From: Anderseniella sp963700735
GTDB taxonomy: Bacteria > Pseudomonadota > Alphaproteobacteria > Rhizobiales > Aestuariivirgaceae
Assembly: GCA_963700735.1 (NCBI GenBank)
Contig: CAVOYR010000006.1
Coordinates: 1-64,000, forward strand
Reading direction: 5' to 3'
DNA: 64,000 nt
A program made the position numbers and the translations under genes. The stretch's first letter is position 1, and each line of letters starts with the position of its first letter. Positions 42,520-51,621 of the stretch are shown here, in pieces. The notes under the pieces were generated by a model. That model had not been told where the DNA came from and did not search any database. It worked only from the letters and a program-made list of their open reading frames with translations.

Positions 42520-43203
42520 ATGAAGACACCTCATGCGCCCGTTTCATTTGCCGAGGCTGCCCGGTTGGTGCCCATGCTGGCGGCGGTGGAGCCCGACGCA
42601 CTGGCGCGCGCCGGCAAGACCGCCCAGATCGTCACGGTTCCCGCAGGTGCGACGGTGTTCGAGCCGGGTGCAGCGTGCCGCAATTATATCGTCGTGCTGG
42701 ATGGGTCGGTGAAGGTGCGCCTGCTTGCGCCGTCGGGCCGCGAGATCGTGCTGTACCGGGTGGCCGGTGGCGAGACCTGCGTGCTGACCACGTCGTGCCT
42801 GATGCAGGGCACCGACTATGATGCCGAGGCCGTGACGGAAACAGCCGTGACGGCCCTGCTGATCCCCAAGGCGGCCTTCGACGAGATGATGGACGCCAGC
42901 CATGCGTTCCGGCAGTTCATCTTCTCGTCGTTCTCGACCCGGCTGAACGAGTTGCTGGGGCTGGTCAACGAGGTGGCGTTCGGTCATGTCGACCGGCGGC
43001 TGGCGGCATGGCTGCTGGCGCAATCACGAGAAGGCCATGTGGCAGCGACGCACCAGGTGATCGCCAGTGAGCTTGGCACGGCGCGCGAAGTGGTGTCGCG
43101 GCTGCTCAAGGAGCTGGAGCGGCGCGGGCTGGTCAGCCTGATGCGCGGCGAGGTGAGCATCGCCGACGAGCCCGGCCTGCGGCAGCTTGCCGCGAGCGAA
43201 TGA
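42520..43203 (+). CDS. Crp/Fnr-family transcription regulator
   Basis: A 227-residue regulator with an N-terminal cyclic-nucleotide-binding-like domain (IVTVPAGATVFEPGAACRNY, IVLYRVAGGETC) and a C-terminal winged HTH (THQVIASELGTAREVVSRLL, KELERRGLVSL). It lacks the four-cysteine cluster of Fnr; three Cys (ACRNY, ETCVLTTSC) might sense redox. It lies directly upstream of a DUF2892 membrane protein, which resembles sulfide-responsive loci where the regulator controls that gene. Target operator not seen. Confidence 0.83.
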   Translation: MKTPHAPVSFAEAARLVPMLAAVEPDALARAGKTAQIVTVPAGATVFEPGAACRNYIVVLDGSVKVRLLAPSGREIVLYRVAGGETCVLTTSCLMQGTDYDAEAVTETAVTALLIPKAAFDEMMDASHAFRQFIFSSFSTRLNELLGLVNEVAFGHVDRRLAAWLLAQSREGHVAATHQVIASELGTAREVVSRLLKELERRGLVSLMRGEVSIADEPGLRQLAASE

Positions 43204-43306
43204 TGCTGCCTCTGTGACCAGATCACAGACACCGGGGTGGCAGGGGTATTGAATGGCCTCCAACAGCTGGCGGATGACCTGCCGGCTCATATCGGAGGAC
43301 TGTTCC

Positions 43307-43507
43307 ATGACACGCAATGTTGGATCGATTGACCGCCTGATCCGTACGGTTGTTGGCCTCGCGCTGATCGCCTGGGCGCTGACCGGGACCGGCCAGTATG
43401 CATGGCTCGGCTGGATCGGCGTGGTGCCGCTGTTCACCGCCGTCGTGGGCTGGTGCCCGCCCTACAGCCTGCTCGGCATCAACACCTGCAGCGTGAAGAA
43501 GGCCTGA
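43307..43507 (+). CDS. DUF2892 (YgaP-type) membrane protein
   Basis: A 66-residue protein of the DUF2892 family: TRNVGSIDRLIRTVVGLALI, then two helices and the signature GWCPPYSLLGINTCSVKK with its conserved cysteines. Such proteins are usually attached to rhodanese or sulfur-handling systems. GGAGGA lies before ATG 43307. It follows the Crp/Fnr gene and is probably its target. Confidence 0.85.
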   Translation: MTRNVGSIDRLIRTVVGLALIAWALTGTGQYAWLGWIGVVPLFTAVVGWCPPYSLLGINTCSVKKA

Positions 43508-43514
43508 TACTGGC

Positions 43515-44600
43515 TTAGAGTCGGCCAGCCTTTTTCAGCAGGTCGAGCAGGCCGTCATGCGGCAGGGCATGCAGGGTGAAGCCGTCCTTGCCGGTCATGG
43601 TTTCGTTGCAGACCAGGGCGTCGAGCACGGCTTCCTCGACTGTTTCCACCACCGCTTCAAACAGCGGGTCCAGTTCGCTGTCCGCCAAGGCATCAAGGTG
43701 GCGGACGCCGGCTGAGGCGAGCGCTTGCGCGTTGGCGGTGGAGAAGGCCAGGAAGATGTCGCCGGACGAGTGATGTCCGATGGTGCCGGTGCGCGCCAGC
43801 CCCATCGGCACGCGCCGGGCGAGCCGCTTCAGCTGGTGCGGCAACAGGGGTGCGTCGGTGGCGATGACGGCGATGATCGATCCGGTGCCGCGCTCAAGGA
43901 ACGCGCCTGATGCCAGCTCGCGCCCTACGGGCACGCCGAGCACGGTCAGTTCGTGGCGGCGGCCGAAGTTCGACTGGACGAAAGTGCCAAGTGTCCAGCG
44001 CTTTCCGCCCGCCGTGAGCTGGCGCGAGGCGGTGCCCGATCCGCCCTTGAACTCGTAGGTCATCATGCCGGTGCCGCCACCCACCGAGCCAAGCTCCAGC
44101 GGGCCGGATGACGCGCTGTCGAGGGCGGCGAACACGTGGCGGTCCTTCACGTGAAAGCCATTGATGTCATTGATGAACCCGTCATAGGTTTCAGCAGCGA
44201 CAGGCAGGCCCCAGTCCTGCCCGGTGCCGATATTGTTGGCCACCAGCCACTGCAGCGTGGCGTCGCGGGCGATGCCGCAGGACGAGGTGTTGGTGATGGT
44301 GACCGGTGTCTGCAGTTCGCCGGCTTCCTCGATCCAGATGGTGCCGGTCATCTCGCCATTGCCGTTGAACGAGTGATAGCCGGCCATGCATGGGGCGGGG
44401 GCGTTGCTGTGTCCGCGCGGCAGGATGGCCGTGACGCCAGTGCGCACGCTGTTGCCCTCGATGATGGTTGAATACCCCACCTCGACACCGGCCACATCGG
44501 TGATGGCGTTGAACGGGCCGGGTGTGCCCGGCATCGGCAGCCCAAGGCCGCGGGCGCGGGGCTTGCCGGAAGGTGTGTGGGTATGGGCGCTGGAAGACAT
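43515..44600 (-). CDS. P1-family (DmpA-like) self-processing aminopeptidase
   Basis: A 361-residue Ntn-hydrolase of family P1/S58. It starts with a short polar N-terminal extension and then PMPGTPGPFNAITDVAGVEV, followed by NTSSCGIARDATLQ, GSVGGGTGMMTYEFKGGSGT and RGTGSIIAVIATDAPLLPHQ. In DmpA the protein cuts itself between Gly and Ser in the last motif, freeing the nucleophilic Ser. The substrate is probably an N-terminal residue or small peptide. No export signal. Divergent from the FAD oxidase gene. Confidence 0.87.
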   Translation of the reverse strand: MSSSAHTHTPSGKPRARGLGLPMPGTPGPFNAITDVAGVEVGYSTIIEGNSVRTGVTAILPRGHSNAPAPCMAGYHSFNGNGEMTGTIWIEEAGELQTPVTITNTSSCGIARDATLQWLVANNIGTGQDWGLPVAAETYDGFINDINGFHVKDRHVFAALDSASSGPLELGSVGGGTGMMTYEFKGGSGTASRQLTAGGKRWTLGTFVQSNFGRRHELTVLGVPVGRELASGAFLERGTGSIIAVIATDAPLLPHQLKRLARRVPMGLARTGTIGHHSSGDIFLAFSTANAQALASAGVRHLDALADSELDPLFEAVVETVEEAVLDALVCNETMTGKDGFTLHALPHDGLLDLLKKAGRL

Positions 44601-44672
44601 CGTGGTGCTGGCAGCCGTTAAGGATTCGCGCCATCATGCGGATGATTGGCAACGGGTGTCGGGGGGATCAGC

Positions 44673-46046
44673 ATGACGCTGACGGCGGAATTCATCAAGG
44701 CGCTTGGCGAGGTTTGCCAGGTGCGTTGCGGCGAGGCCGTGTCGGCGATGGATCCGGGCGTCGACCCTGCCAACCTTGGTGCCGGCGTGGTGGCACGTCC
44801 AGCCAGCACGGGCGAAGTACAGGCCATCGTCCGGCTGTGTGCGCAGCACAAGGTGCCCATGGTCACGCATGGCGGGCGCACAGGCCTTGCCGGAGGTGCC
44901 GTCAGCCAGCCCGGCCAGTTGGTCATCGACATGAGCCTGATGAACAAGGTCGGCGCGCCGTCCGTGGAAGCTGGATGCATAGAGGTGGAAGCAGGCGCCA
45001 GCTTGCAGGCCGTCCAGGCCGCCTGCGCAGCCGTGGGCATGACGCCGGGCATCGACCTTGCCGCGCGCGGCACCGCCACCATCGGCGGCATGATCTCGAC
45101 CAATGCGGGTGGCATGGAGGCCTTCCGCTGCGGGGTGATGCGCCATCGGGTGCTGGGGCTTGAAGCGGTGCTGCCCGACGGAACGCTGCTGAGCGACATG
45201 ACGCGGGTGGGCAAGGTCAACGAGGGGTTTGACATCAAGCACCTGCTGATTGGTGGAGAAGGCAAGCTGGGGATCGTGACCCGCGCGGTGCTGAAGCTGG
45301 AGCCGCTGGAGCAGGCGGCTGCGACGGCGCTCGCCGGATTTGCCAGCGCGGCGGATGCGGTGAAGGCGTTTCACGCCATGCGCGCTGCTGGCGGCCTGTT
45401 GCGGGCGGAAGCGATGTGGCGGGCGTATGTGGACATCGTTTCGCAGGCGAGCGGCCTGCCGGAGGTCGCAACCGCGTGCAGCGGTGAGGTGCTGGTGCTG
45501 TTCGAGGTGGCCGGCGACAGCTTCGAGGATGCGCAAGGCAGGCTGGAGACTGGCCTTGGGCAGCTGGCGGAAGACGGCATTCTGGGTGATGCGGTGATCG
45601 CGCAGAACGTGCGCCAGCAACAGGATTTCTGGCGGGTTCGGGAAGACAGCTTCGCGGTTGAGAGCACCTGGCCAAATGGGCTCTGGTACGACGTTACGGT
45701 GCCGTTGGACCAGCTGGATGCCTATGCCAAGGGCTTGCAGGACCGGGTTGGGGCACTGCCGGGTGATTGCTTCCTGAGCGTGATCGGGCATTTGGGCGAC
45801 GGCAACCTGCACATCACGGTCTGTGTTCCTGCCGATGCAACGGTGAGCAAGAGCCAGGCGGACGAAGCGGTGTTTCACGGCCTGAAAGACATGGGTGGAT
45901 CCATCTCTGCCGAGCATGGCATCGGTCTCGACAAGAGGTCTGCGCTGGCCCGCCATGGCGATGCGGGACGGCTTGCCGCCGGGCGGCTTATCGCTGCCGC
46001 ACTTGACCCGAATGGGCTCATGAACCCCGGCAAGGTGTACGGTTGA
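44673..46046 (+). CDS. FAD-linked D-2-hydroxyacid dehydrogenase (GlcD-like)
   Basis: A 457-residue flavoprotein of the FAD_binding_4 / FAD-oxidase_C family. The FAD site HGGRTGLAGGAVSQPG, DLAARGTATIGGMISTNAGG and the C-terminal IGHLGDGNLHITV and SAEHGIGLDKR match D-lactate / D-2-hydroxyglutarate / glycolate dehydrogenases. The substrate is not decidable. ATG 44673 is used, since GGGGGG lies upstream, whereas TTG 44646 is weaker. Divergent from the P1 peptidase. Confidence 0.87.
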   Translation: MTLTAEFIKALGEVCQVRCGEAVSAMDPGVDPANLGAGVVARPASTGEVQAIVRLCAQHKVPMVTHGGRTGLAGGAVSQPGQLVIDMSLMNKVGAPSVEAGCIEVEAGASLQAVQAACAAVGMTPGIDLAARGTATIGGMISTNAGGMEAFRCGVMRHRVLGLEAVLPDGTLLSDMTRVGKVNEGFDIKHLLIGGEGKLGIVTRAVLKLEPLEQAAATALAGFASAADAVKAFHAMRAAGGLLRAEAMWRAYVDIVSQASGLPEVATACSGEVLVLFEVAGDSFEDAQGRLETGLGQLAEDGILGDAVIAQNVRQQQDFWRVREDSFAVESTWPNGLWYDVTVPLDQLDAYAKGLQDRVGALPGDCFLSVIGHLGDGNLHITVCVPADATVSKSQADEAVFHGLKDMGGSISAEHGIGLDKRSALARHGDAGRLAAGRLIAAALDPNGLMNPGKVYG

Positions 46047-46326
46047 GGCACAGCAGACAACCTTAGTTGCCGTCGTGGTAAACCGCAGGTTGATGGCGGC
46101 AAATGCTTGGAAACGCTGCCTAAAGGGCAGGACAGCCGGTTCACATTGATTGGAATCCGAGCGTTTTGATTCAGCATTTGTTAGCCGCAACTATCTCCAA
46201 AACAAGTTGATTTCTCCTGATCTGCTAGAAAGCGGGATGGATTTTGGTGACCGAAAGTCTTTGGAGAGAGGCTTGAGGTTTTCATCGCGGCAAGGAGACC
46301 CTACCCGCCGCAACGGGAGAGAGAGA

Positions 46327-47847
46327 ATGCGTAGACTTGGTGCTAAGATCTCGCAATTTAAGCGCTGCCTGAAAGACGAGTTCGGCAACATGGCGATCAT
46401 CGTCTCGTTGCTGGCCCTGCCCATGATGATGGCGGGGGGAGCAGCGGTTGACTATGGCAACTGGGTTTCGGTGCAGGCGCGCCTTCAGGCCGCCACCGAT
46501 GCCGCCGCGCTGGCAGCAGGCCGTGAGGCCAACCTGAGCGACGCGGAACTGCGCCGCGTGGCCACTGATTACTTCAATGCCAACTTCGGCAGCCCGCGCA
46601 ATGCCGGCACGCCGGAATTGACCCTGACCATCAGCAATGACGGCAAGCTGCGGGTCGACTCGCAGGTGACAGTCGAGAACTACCTGATGAAGGCTGCCGG
46701 ATCGATGGAGCAGACCATTGTTGCCTCGGCCGAGGTCAGCAAGGAAGCAACGGGGCTTGAAGTGGCGCTGGTGTTCGACAACACCGGATCGATGGCTTCG
46801 CAAAGCCGGCTGTCGACGCTGAAGGTCGCCGCCAAGGACTTCGTGCAAATCCTGTTCGGTCCGCGTGACGAGGCAGACACGCTGAAGGTGGCCGTGGTGC
46901 CTTTCTCGCAGTTCGTCAACGTGGGCGCGGACAAGGCGAATGCCCTGTGGCTGGATACGCAGGGGCGTGCCCAATACGCGAACGACAACTTCACTGACTC
47001 GACCTACCACAACTGGAAGGGTTGGCAGGACATTCGCAACCGCAGCTGGACCGGCTGCGTGGAGGCCCGGCCGGGTGCACTTTCAACCAACGATGCAGCC
47101 CCTGACACGACCGATCCCAACACCCTGTTCGTGCCGGCTTTTGCGCCCGATGAGCCGGATACGCCGAGCGACTACTACAACGACTACATCAGCGACAAGA
47201 AGCCCAACCGGCAGAACTGGAATGAGACCCAGCGGCAGAAGAACCAGGCGAAATATCGCAATGTGAACGTCAGCAATGCGAGCATGGGGCCACAGCGCGG
47301 ATGCAATATTGAGGCAATCCAGCCGCTCACCAACCAGAAGGGCCCGATCATCTCGACCATCGCCCAGATGAAGGCAGACGGCTATACCCATGTGGCCGAA
47401 GGTGCTGCGTGGGGCTTGCGGGTGCTGTCGCCGCACGAGCCGTTCAGCGAAGGTGTGCCGTACTCCGACCAGGACATCACCAAGGCCATGGTGCTGCTGA
47501 CCGATGGTGAAAACACTTTCAACACCAACGGGTTGACCAACAACATCAACGGCTCGACCTACACCGCCTACGGCTACCTGAAGCAGGCACGGCTTGGCTC
47601 GTCGAACTACGTCACCGCGATCAACACGCAGAACCAGATGCTGCAGACGACCTGCAACAACATCAAGGCGCAGGACATCGTGGTGTACTCGTTTGCCTAC
47701 AACGTGCCCAACGCCACGCAGCGCAACCTGATCAAGAACTGTGCGTCGAGCCCGGAAAAGTACTTCGACCCGCCGTCCAACGCGGCCCTGGTCCGCAGCT
47801 TCCAGCAGATCGCCGACGAACTGCGCAGGCTGCACCTGAGCCAGTAA
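46327..47847 (+). CDS. TadG-like pilus-assembly protein with von Willebrand domain
   Basis: A 506-residue protein. The N terminus has a TadE/TadG-type helix after a basic region (KDEFGNMAIIVSLLALPMMM) and the classic PilinE pattern DYGNWVSVQARLQAATDAAA. A VWA domain follows, with the metal-ion site VFDNTGSMASQ and a second metal-site motif VLLTDGENTFN. It is probably a secreted or surface-anchored part of an Flp/Tad system. ATG 46327 is preferred because GGGAGAGAG lies right before it; the earlier in-frame codons are not conserved. A terminator follows. Confidence 0.8.
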   Translation: MRRLGAKISQFKRCLKDEFGNMAIIVSLLALPMMMAGGAAVDYGNWVSVQARLQAATDAAALAAGREANLSDAELRRVATDYFNANFGSPRNAGTPELTLTISNDGKLRVDSQVTVENYLMKAAGSMEQTIVASAEVSKEATGLEVALVFDNTGSMASQSRLSTLKVAAKDFVQILFGPRDEADTLKVAVVPFSQFVNVGADKANALWLDTQGRAQYANDNFTDSTYHNWKGWQDIRNRSWTGCVEARPGALSTNDAAPDTTDPNTLFVPAFAPDEPDTPSDYYNDYISDKKPNRQNWNETQRQKNQAKYRNVNVSNASMGPQRGCNIEAIQPLTNQKGPIISTIAQMKADGYTHVAEGAAWGLRVLSPHEPFSEGVPYSDQDITKAMVLLTDGENTFNTNGLTNNINGSTYTAYGYLKQARLGSSNYVTAINTQNQMLQTTCNNIKAQDIVVYSFAYNVPNATQRNLIKNCASSPEKYFDPPSNAALVRSFQQIADELRRLHLSQ

Positions 47848-47898
47848 CACATCGCAGCCGGCGGGACAGTTTCTGCCGGTTGCCCATTGTCCAAGAAG

Positions 47899-47936
47899 AA
47901 AACGCGCAAGCACGGTTTCCCGGTCTTGCGCGTTTC
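47899..47936 (+). terminator. Rho-independent terminator after the TadG-like gene
   Basis: AAACGCGCAAG pairs with CTTGCGCGTTT across a 14-base loop, followed by CCTCGTTT. The stem carries its own U-rich arm and fits a terminator for the plus strand. Confidence 0.6.
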
Positions 47937-48265
47937 CTCGTTTGCCGGCAAGAGCTGGCTGGTCCATCAGCGAACTTCACGATCCCGAAGGAGTGAGGCG
48001 CCATCTAATGCCCCGAAAGACATGATCGGGCGCTTCGCGTGTGCTCAAGCGTCAAGGCCTGCCAAACCGGCAAAGGTAGACTGGTCCGCCGCATTTTTCC
48101 GAAGAAAATCAAGACTTTCCAGACCCCACCAACATTTGGGAAGTTGCCTTCCCCGCAGTTGATATAGCCATGGTGCTGCCAATTTGACGCAGGTGCAACG
48201 TGGTCTGAAGGTTTTGCACAGGTTTCCCACAGTTGCCTGCAGCCGTGCACGCCGCGCGCGTCCGG
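47937..48265. other. Intergenic space between convergent genes
   Basis: About 330 bases between the TadG-like and demethylase genes. Both neighbours end here, so no promoter is needed. It has two TTGCACAGG/CCCACAG-like 9-mers near 48211-48233 that loosely resemble DnaA boxes, but they are too degenerate to call. No gene is supported. Confidence 0.3.
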
Positions 48266-50323
48266 TCACAGGTCCTTGCACAGCCTCAGGGCGTCATAGA
48301 TGCCTGCGTGAATGTTGCGCGAGGCCACGGCGTCGCCAATCCGGAACAGCTGGAAGCTGCCATCCGGGTTGCGAATCACGGCTTGTGGCTGACCGGCGAC
48401 CAGCGCTTCGTAGTCAACCTCCCCGGCGTTGCTGGAGCCGGGCTTCAGCGCGAAGTACAGCTCATCAAGCGGCGAGGTGGCGTACTCGACCACGACCTGG
48501 TCCACCAGCCGTTCGCCGATGACGGCTTCATTGTAGGGGCTGGTAAGGGTTGCCGCGATCTTGTTGCCCTTGCGGCGCAAGGCATGGACCCGCGTCATCG
48601 TGGTGACGACCGCGCCATGACCTTGCAGCTTCTCGATGTAGGGCACCAGGTTCAGGCCACCGATCTCGGGCGCGAACATGCGTTCCGGGCTGACCAGTTC
48701 GAGCTTGCTGCCGGCCGCGATGATGACCTCCGAGGCGGCCATGCCCGGGTGGGCACCGTTGTCGTCGTAGAGCAGCACGTCCTCGCCGATGCTGGCGTCG
48801 CCTGAAATGACATCCCAGCTCGACACCGCAAGCTCGCCGCCGTGCGCAATGCCGTCGGTACGGGGCAGGCCGCCGGTTGCGATGATGACGACATCGGGAT
48901 TGAGCGCGGTCACGTCGTCATGGTCGGCGTAGGTGTTGTAGCGGACCTCAACGCCGAGACGCTGAAGCTGCGCGACCCGCCAGTCCACGATGCCGATCAG
49001 TTCGGCCCGGCGCTTCACCTGGGCGGCGAGGCGAACCTGCCCACCGGCTTGTGGTGCGGCCTCCAGCACGGTGACCTTGTGACCACGTTCCGCGCTGACA
49101 CGCGCTGCTTCCAGCCCGGCAGGGCCTGCGCCAACGATGACGACGTGGCGAGGGGTGCCGCTGGCCTTCGCAATGTCGTGCGGCATGGTGGCTTCGCGGC
49201 CCGTTGCGGCGTTGTGGACGCAGGCGGTGCCGCGGCCCTCGTAGATGCGGTCGAGGCAGTAGGTGGCGCCAACGCACGGGCGCACTTCATCCTCGCGGCC
49301 CTCGGCGATCTTGCGGGCGATGTGCGGATCGGCGATGTGGGCGCGGGTCATGCCGACCATGTCCAGCTTGCCTTCGGCCACGGCATGGCGGGCGGTGGCG
49401 ACGTCGTTGATGCGGGCGGCGTGGAACACCGGAAACTTCGTCTCGGCGCGCACCTGCCCGGCAAAGTCGAGGTGGGGCGCTGACGCCATGCCGGTGACGG
49501 GTATGACGCGAGCCAGCGGGCCGTCGTGTTCAATGTGGCCGCGGATGATGTTGAGGAAGTCGACATGGCCCGTGGCAACCATGCGGCGGCAGATTTCCAG
49601 GCCCTCGTCACGCGAGATGCCCTTCTCCATGTCTTCGTCGGCGACCAGCCGCAGGCCGACGATATAGTCAGGCCCGACACGGTCGCGGATGGCGTCGAGC
49701 ACCCGGTAGGTGAAGCGCAGCCGGTTGTCGAGCGAGCCGCCATGCTCGTCGTCGCGGTTGTTGATGGCGGGCGACCAGAACGAGTCGAGCAGGTGGCCGT
49801 AACATTCCAGCTCGAAGCCATCGAGGCCGGCTTCCTTCACCCGTTCGGCAGCGTCGGAGTAGTCCTTGACGATGCGGTCCATGTCCCAGTCTTCCATGAC
49901 CTTGGGATAGGCCCGGTGAGCGGGTTCGCGGACATTGGAGGGCGACACCACGGGCAGCCAGTCGGCCCCGTTCCACACGGTGCGGCGGCCCAGGTGGGTG
50001 AGCTGGATCATGCAGGCAGCGCCGTGTTCGTGGCAGGCGTCAGCCATGCGCCTGAGCCACGGCACGATCTCGTCGCGATAGGCATGCAGGTTGCCGAACA
50101 CCGGCGATGAATCGCGCGACACAACGGCGGACCCTGCGGTCATGGTCAGGGCGATGCCGCCCCTGGCCTTTTCCTCGTGGTAGCGGATGTACTGGTCCTT
50201 GGGCAGGCCGTCCTCGTGGTAGTTCGGCTCGTGGCTGGTGGACATCAGCCGGTTGCGCAAGGTGAGGTGCTTGAGCTGGTAGGGCTGCAGCAGCGGGTCG
50301 TTGGCGCGGTGAAGTGTGGTCAT
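48266..50323 (-). CDS. TMADH/OYE-family flavin demethylase (dimethylglycine or N-methylproline type)
   Basis: A 685-residue three-part flavoprotein. An N-terminal FMN barrel (LKHLTLRNRLMSTSHEPNYH, MIQLTHLGRRT, GFELECYGHLLDSFWSPAIN) is followed by a CVGATYCLDR...ACVHNAATG iron-sulfur motif, as in trimethylamine dehydrogenase relatives. Then come a FAD/NAD Rossmann domain (HVVIVGAGPAGLEAARVSAE) and a closing domain. The closest functional types are N-methylproline demethylase and dimethylglycine demethylase; which applies is inference. ATG 50323 overlaps the MFS stop (ATGA), so the carrier and demethylase form an operon. Confidence 0.83.
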   Translation of the reverse strand: MTTLHRANDPLLQPYQLKHLTLRNRLMSTSHEPNYHEDGLPKDQYIRYHEEKARGGIALTMTAGSAVVSRDSSPVFGNLHAYRDEIVPWLRRMADACHEHGAACMIQLTHLGRRTVWNGADWLPVVSPSNVREPAHRAYPKVMEDWDMDRIVKDYSDAAERVKEAGLDGFELECYGHLLDSFWSPAINNRDDEHGGSLDNRLRFTYRVLDAIRDRVGPDYIVGLRLVADEDMEKGISRDEGLEICRRMVATGHVDFLNIIRGHIEHDGPLARVIPVTGMASAPHLDFAGQVRAETKFPVFHAARINDVATARHAVAEGKLDMVGMTRAHIADPHIARKIAEGREDEVRPCVGATYCLDRIYEGRGTACVHNAATGREATMPHDIAKASGTPRHVVIVGAGPAGLEAARVSAERGHKVTVLEAAPQAGGQVRLAAQVKRRAELIGIVDWRVAQLQRLGVEVRYNTYADHDDVTALNPDVVIIATGGLPRTDGIAHGGELAVSSWDVISGDASIGEDVLLYDDNGAHPGMAASEVIIAAGSKLELVSPERMFAPEIGGLNLVPYIEKLQGHGAVVTTMTRVHALRRKGNKIAATLTSPYNEAVIGERLVDQVVVEYATSPLDELYFALKPGSSNAGEVDYEALVAGQPQAVIRNPDGSFQLFRIGDAVASRNIHAGIYDALRLCKDL

Positions 50324-51577
50324 TTGTGGTTGGCCCCCCTCGGGCAGCATTGCTCGGCAGGCGCGGGTGCAGGGTTCGCGCTGCGCGACAAGGTGGTTTC
50401 GTTGCCTTCACCGGGGTCGCGCGGTACCAGCAGCGACAGCAGCAGCGAGGTTGCGGCCATGCCGGCTCCGGCGATGAACACCCACGAGGGATGGGTCAGC
50501 CACAGCAGGCCGAACAGCACGGGGATGAACACCGCAGCGATGTGGTTGATGGTGAAGGCGACACCTGCGGTGGGGGCGATGTCGGCCGGGTCGGCGATCT
50601 TCTGGAAGTAGGTCTTCATCGCGATCGCCATGGCGAAGAACGCATGGTCGATCAGGTAGAGGCTTGCGGCGATCCACGGGTTCTCGACAAAGGCATAGGC
50701 GAGGAACACGCCGATCAGGCCGATGTACTCGACGATCAGTACCCGGCGTTCGCCGAGGCGGATGATCAGGTTGCCGATCTTCGGGGCGATCCACATGTTG
50801 AACACGGCATTGGCCAGGAACAGCCCGGTGATGGCGGCAACCGAGAAGCCGAACTTCTCGACCATCATGAAGCCTGCGAACACGATGAAGATCTGGCGGC
50901 GCGCGCCGGACATGAAGGTGAGCGCGTAATACAGCCAGTAACGCTTGCGCATGAACAGGTGCTTGCGCTGCGGGGTCTCCTCGCGAAACTTCGGAAAGCC
51001 CAGCCAGCAGACCAGCGCGATCAGCACGGTCACGCCGCCACCGGCCAGGTAGACCGACGAGAAGTCGAGATGCAGCAGCTTCCAGGTCAGGAAGATCAGG
51101 CCATAGGCCAGGATGGTGGCGAACGAACCGGCCGCTATGATGCGGCCAAGCTGGCGTGGGGCCTCGGCCTTGGGCAGCCATTGCAGCGCCAGCGACTGGT
51201 TGACCGTTTCGAAATAATGGAAGCCGACCGACATGACGAAGGTGGTGATGTAGAACCCCAGCGCCGTGGGGAAGAACCCGGTGACGGCAGTGCCCAGGCC
51301 GCACAGGCCAAGTGCCAGGTAGGCGAATGTCTGTTCGCGCCAGACGAAATACAGAAAGATCGCGGTGAACGCCAGAAAGCCCGGTATCTCGCGGATCGAT
51401 TGCAGGATGCCGATTTCGCGGCCGGTGAAGCTGGCGCCTTCGATGGCGAAAGTTGTTGAGCAGGGCGGACCAGGTGGAAAACGCCACGGCGTTGCCAGCC
51501 ACCATGAGCATCAGCAGCACCGTGGGGGTGCGCCAGCCGGTGGCATCCGCCATCGAAATTTCAGTGCGCCTGTTCAT
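50320..51577 (-). pseudogene. MFS transporter upstream of the demethylase, frameshifted
   Basis: The first 30 or so residues (MNRRTEISMADATGWRTP, AFSTWSALLNNF) read in one frame and the rest, from AIEGASFTGREIGILQSIRE on, in another. Removing one base of the AAA/TTT run at 51449-51451 joins them. The repaired protein (about 419 residues) has twelve helices typical of the MFS. Its stop overlaps the demethylase ATG, so it should import the demethylase substrate, perhaps a betaine or methylated amine. Met51577 and Met51553 are both possible starts. Confidence 0.78.
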
Positions 51578-51621
51578 GTCCGGCGCGGAAGATAGCACCG
51601 CCCGGACGCACCAGTCGTGCG

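Noticed and set aside
44634..46190. Long minus-strand open frame (518 residues) over the GlcD-like gene
   Set aside because: Antisense of an evident FAD-binding enzyme; His/Arg-rich nonsense product.
48211..48235. DnaA boxes or replication origin
   Set aside because: The TTGCACAGG and CCCACAG words are too degenerate and no origin-type genes are near.
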